From the NCBI GenBank assembly GCA_002110485.1, contig MOWL01000026.1:186001-250000 (forward strand): DNA of 64,000 nucleotides, written 5' to 3'. The notes below the pieces were generated by a model. That model was not told the DNA's origin and ran no database searches. It saw nothing but the letters and a program-made list of their open reading frames with translations. Each line of letters starts with the position of its first letter. Position 1 is the stretch's first letter. The position numbers and the translations under genes were made by a program. This DNA is from Emergomyces orientalis. Its lineage: Eukaryota; Ascomycota; Eurotiomycetes; Onygenales; Ajellomycetaceae. Of this stretch, positions 22,005 through 32,576 are shown piece after piece.

Positions 22005-22987
22005 TGCATCTAACAGCTCATGGACACTACCGATTTAGTATTGTCTGCGGAAAACGCGGAGCGATCGATGACATTAGAAATCTGGGAATGACGACTTGGT
22101 GGGCAGGGCAATGCTGTATACAACATGCACTACAGGGCAGCGGTGTTGACGTCATCTATCTTTGTCTAACATCTTGTTCACCATTTTCCGGTGGGGGTTC
22201 AACACCAGCAGGCCAAATGATTCATAGATGCGTTCCCATCGGGATGTTTCACCTCCTTGCACATGGATATACACTCTCCGGCTTATGTAAAGTGGCTGTT
22301 CTCACGAGAGGAACATGGTTTCGCTATCGATTGCCGCGGTCTCCACATGCGGCTAACCGGAGCATTGCGCAGTTAGCTCAGTCGAAATTACGGAGCTATT
22401 ATTCACCCCAGCTGCAATACTGTTCTCGTTTCTAGCCGAACGCAAGCAGTCGTCTAGCGACACAATGTTTGATATGGAGAATTAACGATGGCGGCGTGGG
22501 ACACTGTCGTCGATGTTGAGAGAATCGCACAGGGATACGACGATGACTGTGCGTGGACTTTTGAAACCGGCCTGCCAGATGCCTCACAGAAGACCGGTTT
22601 TTGCCTTGTAGTTCGATGAGTATGAGAACTGGCAGCAGATACATAGAATCCTCTCCTGCGAGCGTATAAAGAGTTTTATTCACTGGCGATGTCTACTTGG
22701 TCATAAAGCAAATGTATAATATTCAAAACACCATAATAGAGATCAATTTCACCCACCTTTCAAAATAATTTTACAAAGCAAATATTTGGCCACGGAGCAA
22801 TGCACACCCATCTAACAAACTACCAATAATTGGATGTCTTCTGTGACCAGAGGGGTAGAGTAGGCAGTTTTAAATATGGATAAAGGATAAAGGGGGCGGA
22901 TGAGTTTGACTAGGATGTTTTCGATCAGGTTATGTATATATGCTGCTATAAAAGATCCATATTTTACTTACCGTCTGACACATCAAC
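22005..22987. other. intergenic, no gene seen
   Basis: Open frames here lack family resemblance or splice support. The last 150 bp lead to the start of the broken phosphoesterase gene. Confidence 0.45.
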
Positions 22988-23183
22988 ATGGTGTCCTTTC
23001 AAATCATCTCGGACCTCCATCTCGAGTCTCCTGCTGCCTACGACATCTTCGATATCCCTGCCAAAGCCGCCCATCTCGCGCTTCTAGGAGACATCGGCAA
23101 CGTTCGTGATCCAGGTTTCTGAACCTTACCATTCAAGTTGGGCCGAGGTGAGACGCCACATCAACGAATTTTCACGCGAGATA

Positions 23184-23357
23184 TTGTGGCGATCGAACTA
23201 CTTGCGAAAGCAAGAATCTGCCCCAACCACCCCAGCCACCCTGAATATTAGTAGCAAAACACCGCAAAAATAGCCATAATATCCACGTTTTTCTATAATC
23301 ATTCAAATAATGTTCAAATCATTCAAATTAACACGTTTTTCATACCTTTATCATCAA
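23184..23357 (+). repeat. left terminal inverted repeat
   Basis: 174 bp, starts TTGTGGCGATCGAACTACTT. It ends two bases before the transposase ATG. Confidence 0.95.
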
Positions 23358-23358
23358 T

Positions 23359-24441
23359 ATGCCACCCCAACTCAGTGATTTCATCATCAATGAGATTGTA
23401 CGTCTTCTCAATGATGGTTGTATGCCTGCTGAAATCGCGCGAAGTCTTGACTGCCACCTGGCCACTGTATATTGAATTCAATGTAATATTTGCTGTTTTG
23501 GAACTGCCAGAGCTCTCTGTTCAAGATATGAAGTAAAGACAAAGATCACAGCAGATATCTTATCTGAATTGAAGAACTTTTTTGAGGCATATTTAACTGC
23601 TTATTGCAATGAGGCAGTCTCCTTTGTAAAGAATGAATTTGATGTTGATATTCATCCAAGTTCAATCTCTAGATTGCTGAAGAAATTGAATATAACATGG
23701 AAGAAGATGAGTATTGCAATCAAATATCTTAGAGCCAGCCTACTAATCCATCAGTTCTATTAATCTGTATAGGTTGAGCCTATAGCCACCCAACGTAACG
23801 AAGAGCTTCGAGCAGAATGGTGGATTCAATTGACTCAGTATTTATCTGATCAACTCATCTTTTTGGATGAGAGTGCTGCAAATGAACATACAGCAGATCA
23901 ATGATATGGATGATCAAGCAGAGAATTCTCTTATCATGTTAAAAGACTCTGTGCATGATCTTGAAGATAATCAATATTATCTGCAATAACTGTCAATGAA
24001 TATCTTGATTATGATATATACCAGGGGTCATACAATACTGAGAGGTTCAATGAATTTGTACACATTTGAATACTGCCTGAATGCCAGTGAGATTATCACT
24101 ATTTAGTGATGAATAATTGCAGTACTCATTGATCTCAACAACTGCAAGATCTGTGCAATGAAGCAGACATGAGACTCTGATTCTTGCCACCTTACTCACT
24201 GAATTATAATTCTATAGAGAAGTCTTTTCACGCGTTGAAGCAATGAATAAGAAGATATAGAGATAGATTATATAGTGAGCAGTTTGATGAAGATTTTGAG
24301 GCTTTTCTGCATCATGCTGTTGAGAACTTTATGAAAGAGAATGATACAAAAGAATATTTCAGATCTGCTCATATAGCTAGAAATATTCAATTTACAGATT
24401 TAGAAGTAGAAGCTGTATGAGACCTGCTTTCATCATTATAA
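23359..24441 (+). pseudogene. Tc1/mariner transposase (DDE), many stops
   Basis: A single frame of 361 codons from ATG 23359 to TAA 24439, with no frameshift but 14 internal stops (11 TGA, 2 TAA, 1 TAG). Order: helix-turn-helix (IVRLLNDGCMPAEIARSL, then SSISRLLKKLNITWKK), QRNEELRAEW, first catalytic Asp in LIFLDESAANEH, second box LVMNNCSTH with Asn where Asp is expected, third box LPPYSLNYNSIEKSFHALKQ. The DESAANE box and QRNEELRAEW point to the fungal Ant1/Tan1 group. Several TGA lie where relatives have Trp (LKQ*IRR, YG*S), others where they have Arg (CGA to TGA). Confidence 0.88.
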
Positions 24442-24726
24442 GTAGTGAATAATCTGGATTTGAGCTTCTGCAATCTTGTCTGCTATAACAGCTCTTTTAA
24501 TCCATCTCTTATGATTTGATAAATCCCTGCATCTATATTCATATCATTCAACTGCTCCTTTGTCAATCTTCTTAGATGATTCAATTCAAATTCTTCATTC
24601 TGGAGGATTAATGATGTCTCTCTAATTCCAGATGTTTTGAAAGGCCTCCATCTTGTCAATCAACTGAAGTATTCATTGAAAAACAACTCCTCATGTTCAC
24701 CAAAGTGAGGGATTGGACTGCTTCGC

Positions 24727-24800
24727 AACGGCGGATTCAACGGGGGATTCAACGGCAGATTTGACGGCGGATTCGCGTGCAGATTCGCGTGCAGATTTGT
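24727..24800 (-). repeat. short tandem repeat in the second mariner gene
   Basis: Units of 12 bp (GGCGGATTCAAC variants) then 15-bp units (GATTCGCGTGCA), encoding NPPL and LHAN repeats on the minus strand. Confidence 0.7.
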
Positions 24801-25838
24801 ATATGGATGATAACCTTCAATTCCTTCCATCATATATCTCATCATCACCATATTAACCAACTCCTTTGGAAACTGTGTATTCGATGAAGATGATGCAGAA
24901 GTTGAAGAAGGAAATATGACAGTAGACATTTAAAAAGTCTGCACAGTTGACTCAGATATAGAGATGAGCTCATTCTTTCTTCTAATTTTTTTCTTCTTTC
25001 TATTCATCAATCTTTTCATCATCTTCCATGTGGGTGATTCAACAGTTACTTTACCATGTTCAATATCATCTATTCAACTACTCACATCACCACTCAAGAG
25101 TTGAATGTGAGTATCATCATCATAAGCCAACCAGCAAGTGCCTTGCTCAAAGTTATGACAATTCATCTTCTGACAATGTTATTGAGTAGTTAACTCATGT
25201 TCAATCCGCATTGATTCTTGTTCTCTTGATCAATGTTTTCAAACCTTCATCAACTGTTAAGTAGTGGCAGTGGATCTTGATCTTGCAGGCTTTTCATCAT
25301 CAGATATTTCGTGGATTCAAGAGAGTTTGACAGAATGATAGAGAGATTCACAGAACAGTGAGTTCTCTTCTTTAACATTCATATCAAGAGCTCTTTTTGA
25401 TATCAATATCTGAGTTTCTAGTTGAGAATCTGGCACTCCAATAAAGACTGCAGGGCCGTGTATTGCAGACACATTCAAGAATAGAGTTGATATATTAATA
25501 AGATTGAAATAGGTGGTGATTTCAACAGTAAGATCACCCTTATTCTTCTTATTTAATGTTTTCAAAAGATCAATAATCTTCTGTCAATCTGATTCTTCTT
25601 CAATATTGATCTTAGGGGAGGTTCCACATTTACTGAAGAATATAATTGCTATATGATCTGTGATTTTCACCTTCTTGCAGTTCTGCTTTGCAATGAATGC
25701 ATCAGCTATTTTTTGGGCTGCAAATTTGATGGAATAGAATCTGATTGAATTGCCTGTTGAGACAGTCTGATACTTGGTCTTTGAGATCTTTATCCCATTG
25801 ATAATCACCTTTTGATACAACCCATATGAAACCTCAGG

Positions 25839-25910
25839 CTCGGGGGTAGGACTTCGCTCGGGGGTAGGGATTCGCTCCGGGGTAGGGATCCGCTCCGGGG
25901 TAGGGATTTG
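25839..25910 (-). repeat. four 18-bp tandem units encoding a PTPER repeat
   Basis: Units at 25839, 25857, 25875 and 25893 (for example CTCGGGGGTAGGGATTCG on the plus strand) encode the hexapeptide IPTPER and variants on the minus strand. Confidence 0.9.
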
Positions 25911-26094
25911 TTGATATCGATCATCTTCAGATTGAGTCTCTATATCCTCCTCATTCACCTCCTCTATCTCATTTGGTTTTTTGGGCAGGCTGATGCGCAG
26001 GGTAGGGTTCTTTTTACGCGATTGTGAGGCAGCTGAGGCAGCAGAACGACGGGCATTGCGAGACAGCATTTGAAAAGAGTTGATATACATGGAT

Positions 26095-26268
26095 TTGATG
26101 ATAAAGGTATGAAAAACGCGTTAATTTGAATGATTTGAATGTTATTTGAATGATTATAGAAAAACGTGGATATTATGGCTATTTTTGCGGTGTTTTGCTA
26201 CTAATATTCAGGGTGGCTGGGGTGGTTGGGGCAGATTCTTGCTTTCGCAAGTAATTCGATCGCCACAA
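26095..26268 (-). repeat. right terminal inverted repeat
   Basis: Reverse complement of 23184-23357 with 4 differences. Confidence 0.95.
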
Positions 26269-27123
26269 TAGATCAACGCGTAGAAGACAATCCAACTCTA
26301 GATCTTGGGAAATTCATGTTTCTAGACCAGACACGCTACGATGTTTCTGAAAACGTGACCGTGCTTGGATGCACGCTCTACTCACATGTTTCCGCAGAGC
26401 AGGAGGAGAGGGTCAGTTTCAGCCTAAATGACTTCTATTATATTGATAGCTGGACCATTGGGGACCATAACAATGCCCACGCAGCGGATCTGGCGTGGCT
26501 GAACAATCAAGTCGCCACCATCTCTACCTCTGAGCCGGGAAGAAATATCGTGATTTTCACCCACCACAGTTCAATTACAAAAGATCCGAGAGCCGTTGGC
26601 CCTGCGCATTCTAGGAGTGTCATTAGTTCTGGATTTGCTAGTGATCTGAGTGGGGAGGAGTGTTGAAGAATGCAAATGTGTGCATGTGGGCATTCAGGCA
26701 TACGCACTTTAATTTCGACTTCGCGATGCAGGACGGTAATGGCAATGGAAAGAGAATCGTGAGCAATCAGCGTGGATATTATTTTAAACAGGCTGGGGAT
26801 TTTGATGTGGAGAAAGTGGTGACTATTCAGACCAATTGAACTGGGCTCTCAACTTCTCTCATAAATATAATCTTCTCTTGATATTTGATATTTATATCTT
26901 CTACAAAAATAAGATCAACATCAACATTTTATGATTTGAATTATTGAACTTTAAAATCGGCATTTAAGTGACATTCATATCCAATCATCTTTTTATTATA
27001 GCTATTAATTTGCGTAAAACCATAAGTTGACGACTTTATACCTAGCTAGCTAGCTACATAGCCTTCACATAGGGCCACAACAAGTATTCTGTGAGGTTCC
27101 AAGACAAAAGGGAGGAGTTGTAT

Positions 27124-27332
27124 TATTGGATTTAGTATATCCGTTATATTGCCAATAATCCTTGCTTCTTCCATTTTTAATAATATATCTAGCTAGCTAT
27201 GGTTTTTTATAGAAAAAGGGCTCGTTTGTAATGTGCGAGCTAATAAGTGAATGGGCGTGGTTCGCCGATTTATGGGCCAGTAATATCATGCCATGGAACA
27301 TCCATATTAGTGATGTTCGGTGAATCCCAACA
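27124..27332 (-). repeat. 3' LTR of the Copia element
   Basis: 209 bp; three differences (all C/T) from 32368-32576. Confidence 0.95.
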
Positions 27333-27480
27333 TACCCCCTTCAGCGAAGAAAACGAATAAAAAGAGTGTAATGAAGCTGCAAAAACAGCATAAAACTAGA
27401 CAATATAAAACCTACAAGAAGATTAAGGAAATAGATGTCAATCTGTGTGTAAAAAATGAAATATAATATAAGAGAATGGC

Positions 27481-30400
27481 TTATTTGGATTGATTAGTCA
27501 TGAGATCTGTAATATTTTTCAAATCAATCAATTCAATGAAATCTTCATGTTTTTGAGGTGGAAGGGCCTTGGTGAATCCATCAGCGGGCATGGCGGTCGT
27601 GGGGACTCATTCAATCATTATATCCCCTTTTTGAACCCGTTCTCAGAGCCAATTGCCATATATATCCACATGGCGGAGCTTTGATGTAATGGATGGATCT
27701 TCTCGTGTAAGAATGCCGACGGTTTGGCGATTATCGCATTGAATGCGAATCTTATGGCCTGGGTCGAAATTAATGTGCTTGAAGAACTGTTCCCACCAGA
27801 TTGACTTCTTTTCAGCATGAGATATAGTGATAAGTTCAGCTTCAGTGATAGAGGTTGTTATTACAGTCTGTCTCATGAACTTCCAATCCACAGCTCCTTC
27901 ATACAATTTGAATAAATATCCCTGTGTAGAATGTTGATTGACATTATCTGCAAAAGATGCATCGCTGGCGATCTCCGCCATGTCCGGCTTCATATTCATC
28001 TGCATGGCATTATCAATGGATCCTCCATAGAGAATGGCGAGGTTCTTGGTGTCTCTCAAATATGAGATTACCCAATCGATTTCGGCAAAATGGCGTTCGG
28101 ACGGATTGGTCATGAATGTGGCGAGTTTACCTACTGCATACATGATATCGGGGCGGGTCATGACTGCAGCATATATGCATGAACCAATGCGGTGTTGATA
28201 GTAATGGATCTCCTTCGGGGTAGCGATATCCTTATACGGTTCCAATGGTGTTCCAGATAGGGGTGTATATGCCTTACAGGCATGTGTGTGGTTATATGTG
28301 TGTACGATCTTATCAATATAGGCATCTTGGCATAACCAAAGCTTCCGATTCGGCCGATCTCTAATGATTTGCATGTTGAGAAACCATTTGAAATCTTCTA
28401 TATGACAAATCTCATACACTTTTTTGAGGTCTGCAATCAGCGTATCTCATTCCATATGATCATCCGGTCTTGAAAGGATGACTATATCATCAACATAAAA
28501 GAATATAATCAATCAATCATTGGAGAATAGGCAGCGATCTTCAGGCGTTGCAGTATATCCGAATCCGCGGAGGGTAGTGGAGAGTTCATTTAGTCATAGT
28601 AATGGGGACCTGCATAGCCCATAAAGGGCCTGTAAAAGCTTCAAGGTATGAATCTCTCATTTGAGGTTTCATACTTCCTTCAGTTTCCATCATTCATCTG
28701 GTAGTTTCATGTATACTAGCTCATCAATCTCACTGTTTATGAATGTATTGATTCCATCTAATTGTTCGGCATCTAGATCAAATGCTGCAGTGAGGGCTAA
28801 CAGTATACGAAGATCTCGGGCGGCCAGTGTATGAGCTTTAGTATTGAGATCTGTGGGTGGTTGGAGATCTCTGTGTACACATATGTGAGCTTTAAACTTT
28901 GCAAGATATCCATTGTCATCAAATTTGTATGTGAACACTCATCTCAATGGAATCACAAAGACTTCTTTCTTGAGTCTGCTAGTTATTTCATATGTATTCA
29001 GCAGAGTTATTGTTTCCCATTCCTGTTTTGCAGTGATTGTAAAGTCTTCATTATATGGATGTTTTTCAAGCTCTCGCCAGTTATTTGGCGGATTTGGCAG
29101 CATAGATCGATGGATTTTTGTGGTGATTTTATTTTTATTATTAGCGGAATCAATGGCAGTGGCAGTGGCGAATGCAGCATTGATCATATTGTACAGGTGA
29201 TCTTTGACTTGTATGACTGCATTATTGTGTGCATTTCAGCGATTTCTGATTCTTCGGCCTCCTGCTATGATATTTGATTCGCTAAACTCAGAGCTTATAT
29301 CGGCTGCTCTGGGTGCCGTGTTTCGGATAGGGGTAGTGCTATCCGTGTGATTATCCGTAGATGTATGTGTAATGGCATGAGATTGCGGCATACTAGCATC
29401 TGGTTCAGGTGTGGCCATAGGTGTAGGGAGCAGTTGATTATTCAAATCTGCAAAGATCTGCATGTTTAATAGATCTTCATCTCTTTCCTCCCCCTGTTTT
29501 TCAGGCCGCTGAGCAATTTCATTGGGTTGAAACACATTCATATCTGCAATGCCAACATGCTTCTCATTCATTTGATTCATTTGATCCAGTGCCTCTGCAA
29601 CTGAGATATCTGGTTCTGTGATGGATGATATATTCATGAACTCAATTTCTTGAGTTACTCAGTTTCATAGCTGCTTCTCAATGTGTGGCTCTTCTGAATT
29701 GAATTTTCTGTTCTCATCAAATATGACATCTCTTGTACGGATCACCCGTTCTAGATGGGGAATCCATATCCTATATATGTTTGTTGAATCATATCCGACG
29801 AGGTATCTGATATGCGCGTGGGGATCAAGCTTTTGCGATTGTACCTGCTTTTCATCCGGAATCTTAGCATATGCGCGGCATCCGTAAATCCGAAGATGTG
29901 CACAGGAATGCGGTGTGAGCTTCAAATATTCCTTTAAGGCTCGTAGAGGTGATCTCCATTCAAGGAGACGGGTCGGCGTACGATTCGTCAAGTATACAGC
30001 TGCCATGGCTATTTCTGGAAAGAGGGATTGGGGCAGCATGGATTCAATCCATAGAGTCCTGGCTTTTGTAATTAATATGGCACCTGCACGCTCTGCGGCA
30101 CCATTCTGCTCATGAAGATATTCAGAAGAGTATTTCAACTCTAAACCTTCTTCATCAGCCCAGTTTTTGAACTCATCTGCTTCTTTAACTGCTCTTTCAT
30201 TGTCAATGCGAATGATCTTGGTCTGGCAGTTGAACTGGCATTTTATTCATGCTATAGCTTTAATGAAAGCTTTTCGGATTGCGGTCTTTCAGACGGCGGT
30301 AATGGTGATATGGAAGCGAAGATAGTCACATACAAAATGGATGAGCCATCGTTCTCCATTATAACATTGAGATGGGCCCTGGATAATATCCGCATGCAGG

Positions 30401-32235
30401 CGCTCGAATGGTATTTGGGATCGTACGTGGGCACGGCGAGATATTTGATTTTTGGCGGCTCCTAGCTGGCATGGTTCGCATAATGGTTTTGTCGCCGATT
30501 CCTTCGGAACATCCATGGTTTCTAGGTCGGTGATTTGAACGCCAGTTGCATCAATCACGAGCTTTTTAATGGCGAGCTTTGAAGGATGACCTAGGCGTCT
30601 GTGCCATACATCATTGTCAGCTACGGATATTTTTGGCGCGTACAAAGGGCGGATTCTTGAAGATTTGGTGGATTCATTGTTAATGGCCATGGGTGCAACG
30701 GCCGCATTACTGGCCGCATTGGGGCTTCCATTGATGGTGGCTGCAAAAACACCCTTTTCACCACTTCTATATTCGGCGATCAAAAGACCCCCAAACACCT
30801 CCAAATGTGCGAACACGCGATCATCCTTTAATTTACACAGTCTAAATGTCTTTCCATCGAAATATATGCTCTCTATATGATAGCAGGGCTTCCACGCGAT
30901 GATATTGGTGTGAGCATTCAAAATGTACGCAGCTTTTTTCAGAGTAACTTTGAATTCCTTTCCAGCCTCATTGACCATATATGTGTATACTGACCCATAT
31001 CCTTCTACTCAAGTAGTTGAGTCTCCAGTATACACCTCCGTGTACGCCGGTTCAAAGGTTAGGAATCATGATCGATTATTGCATATATGTTGTTCAGCTC
31101 CAGTATCAAAAATCCATGAGTCTTGAAGGTATTCGCATGGGTTATTGGCCGACATTGCCATCTTTTTCATTGAATGTTCCATGGAACGAAGATCAAGATA
31201 TGGGGATGGAGATTTGGCTTCATTTGATGCATGTTCTTTCTTCAATATCATGCCTTCAAATGCATCCTCATCAGCCATATTCTTGTTTACAGATGAAGCT
31301 TTTGAAATGACTGCATTCACTCTCTGCTTCAGATCTTCATTCTTCAAGACTTTATCCACCTTTAATCTTCGATCTGCATTTTCCTTCCATCCTGTGGGTC
31401 GTTTTGATGGATTGAGATAATAGCATCTAGACCAGCTATGTTGACTTCCACACAGGCATTCTCCTGCGGGCCGGTGTCCTGGCGAACGTGCTGCGGATCT
31501 TCCATTGAGTGTGGCGAAATTGGTGGCGAGGTAATCATTTTTGAGGACTCCCATTTCTTTATAGTGTTCTTTGAAGTCATTGATCATGCTAACTAAATCA
31601 ATGGAGTCTTCATCTTGATGTACAGTTTTAGCCCAAGCCTCCGCATATCCTGAATTGATTGATAAATTTGCATTGATAAAATCAATCTTCATGTTGAATT
31701 GACCGGCGATGTTCGCATCTATCATGTCTGCCTGTATTTGTGACCACTGGTCCAGCCACTTCTCGATTCCTCGATTTTTCGGCGGCTTGCATAGAGCCAG
31801 ATATTTCATACGAACATCATATTGGCGGGTTGATACAGTGGGGGACAGGCGTGCTTTGAGAGCTTTGAGGATGTCTTTCACATCTGTATCAGAGCCAGTT
31901 GGGCATTGCCGCATCTCATTCAATGATACAGTTCTTCATATCAAGTCACTGATCTTCTTCATTCCTTTTCTCAATTTTTCGTACTCTGCTAATTTTACCT
32001 TCCATATAGTCATGTTCATCTCCCATTCAGCCTTGTCCTCCAGCGTACGACCTTCCGGTTCTGGCATCATCGGCTCCATAAGATCGTCAATACGATCCAG
32101 TTTTTTAACATCTACAAAATCTTGGACTTTGGAGAATTTAGCCATCTGCATGATATATGCATACCACAGCTTCCAGTCTTTTGATGAGGACAGCTGTATG
32201 GCTTTTGGGTTGATAATATCATTCAAATCTGCCAT
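27481..32235 (-). pseudogene. Copia Gag-Pol polyprotein, 17 in-frame TGA, ends in TAA
   Basis: 1585 codons in one frame from ATG 32235 to TAA 27481, with no frameshift and no internal TAA or TAG, but 17 TGA. Gag with a short knuckle CLCGSQHSWSRC (about 31450); protease DSWIFDTGAEQHI (about 31100); integrase with HRRLGHPS and CEPCQLG, then HADIIQG, RIDNE and EQNGAAERAG for the D-D-E triad; reverse transcriptase starting PLR*VFTYKF, with ALYGLCRSPLL*LNEL and YVDDIVILSR (about 28490); RNase H with SDASFADN, TEAELITISHAEK and DNRQT; C-terminus IE*VPTTAMPADGFTKAL. Copia proteins have Trp at several of these stars, for example K-W-V-F before T-Y-K and L-W after S-P. About 30 other Trp codons are TGG. 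Confidence 0.9.
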
Positions 32236-32367
32236 GACAGCTAGTTGGACGATGTAGTTATACGTAAATGGGTAGATTTACGGGTGGTTTATACGTAAAC
32301 AGGTAGGTTTACGGGTAAGGATTGAATATATCGTGGGCGTTGTTCAGAACGTCTCCGGGCTCATAAC

Positions 32368-32576
32368 TATTGGATTTAGTATATCTGTTATATTGCCAAT
32401 AATCCTTGCTTCTTCCATTTTTAATAATATATCTAGCTAGCTATGGTTTTTTATAGAAAAAGGGCTCGTTCGTAATGTGCGAGCTAATAAGCGAATGGGC
32501 GTGGTTCGCCGATTTATGGGCCAGTAATATCATGCCATGGAACATCCATATTAGTGATGTTCGGTGAATCCCAACA
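32368..32576 (-). repeat. 5' LTR of the Copia element
   Basis: 209 bp, upstream of the primer-binding site on the minus strand. Confidence 0.95.

Larger units (their letters stand above)
24483..26090 (-). pseudogene. second gene of the mariner element, unknown function
   Basis: Three open blocks (26090-25584, 25565-25317, 24929-24660) share one frame, so they are parts of one gene of about 536 codons broken by TGA and TAA stops. It begins just inside the right inverted repeat. The N-terminus is basic (RNARRSAASAASQSRKK); four IPTPER-type units follow, then a compact domain (YQKVIINGIKISKTKYQTVS and IKFAAQKIADAFIAKQ), a Lys-rich stretch (KMMKRLMNRKKKISRRKN) and a Pro/Asn-rich C-terminal repeat (NPPLNPPL). 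The basic blocks suggest DNA binding. It could be an accessory transposition protein or captured cargo. I do not recognise it. Confidence 0.6.
23184..26268 (+). mobile_element. Tc1/mariner element (Ant1-like) with 174-bp inverted repeats and two genes
   Basis: Inserted at TA: the TA is duplicated at 23182-23183 and 26269-26270, and removing the element plus one TA rejoins the host frame as EFSREIDQRVED. The ends start TTGTGGCGATCGAA. The inverted repeats (23184-23357 and 26095-26268) differ at only 4 of 174 positions. Inside are a plus-strand transposase (23359-24441) and a second, minus-strand gene of similar size (24483-26090) that converge. Both carry many stops, so the copy is inactive, yet its ends are well preserved. 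A second gene of this size is unusual for a Tc1/mariner element. Confidence 0.92.
22988..26839 (+). pseudogene. calcineurin-like metallophosphoesterase, broken by a transposon
   Basis: The N-terminal part starts at ATG 22988: FQIISDLHLESP (metal ligands D and H) and LALLGDIGNV (GD box). At about 23118 it runs into a stop; the usual link to the GNHEPYHSSW box is lost, leaving EPYHSSWAEV in another frame, which indicates a deletion. At 23182 the gene is cut by a 3085-bp Tc1/mariner element. Reading resumes at 26271 with DQRVEDNPTLDLGKFMFLDQ, VTVLGCTLYSHV and IVIFTHHSSITKDPR. At about 26662 one base is missing (GEEC-WKNANVC), then WAFRHTHFNFDF shows Arg where GHTH is expected. It ends in TGA at 26837. 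Three independent lesions make it a clear pseudogene. Confidence 0.88.
27124..32576 (-). mobile_element. Copia (Ty1-type) LTR retrotransposon, full length
   Basis: 5453 bp with 209-bp LTRs and a perfect 5-bp target duplication TGTAT (27119-27123 and 32577-32581). Read on the minus strand the LTR begins TGTTGGGATT and ends CCAATA, that is TG...TA rather than TG...CA. Directly inside the 5' LTR lies GTTATGAGCCCGG, complementary to the anticodon half of initiator tRNA-Met, the primer type of Drosophila copia. A purine tract (GAAGGGGG) precedes the 3' LTR. One gag-pol frame fills the interior. The two LTRs differ by three transitions, so the insertion is fairly young. Relation to the two gag-only elements is suggested by the shared primer site and Gag type, but the LTRs differ. 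Confidence 0.93.

Noticed and set aside
25839..25910. CRISPR-like array
   Set aside because: Units are contiguous 18-mers without spacers and encode a PTPER protein repeat in a eukaryotic element.
27481..32235. RIP as the cause of the TGA stops
   Set aside because: RIP favours CpA to TpA and would turn TGG into TAG and CAA/CAG into TAA/TAG. None of those is present in the frame.
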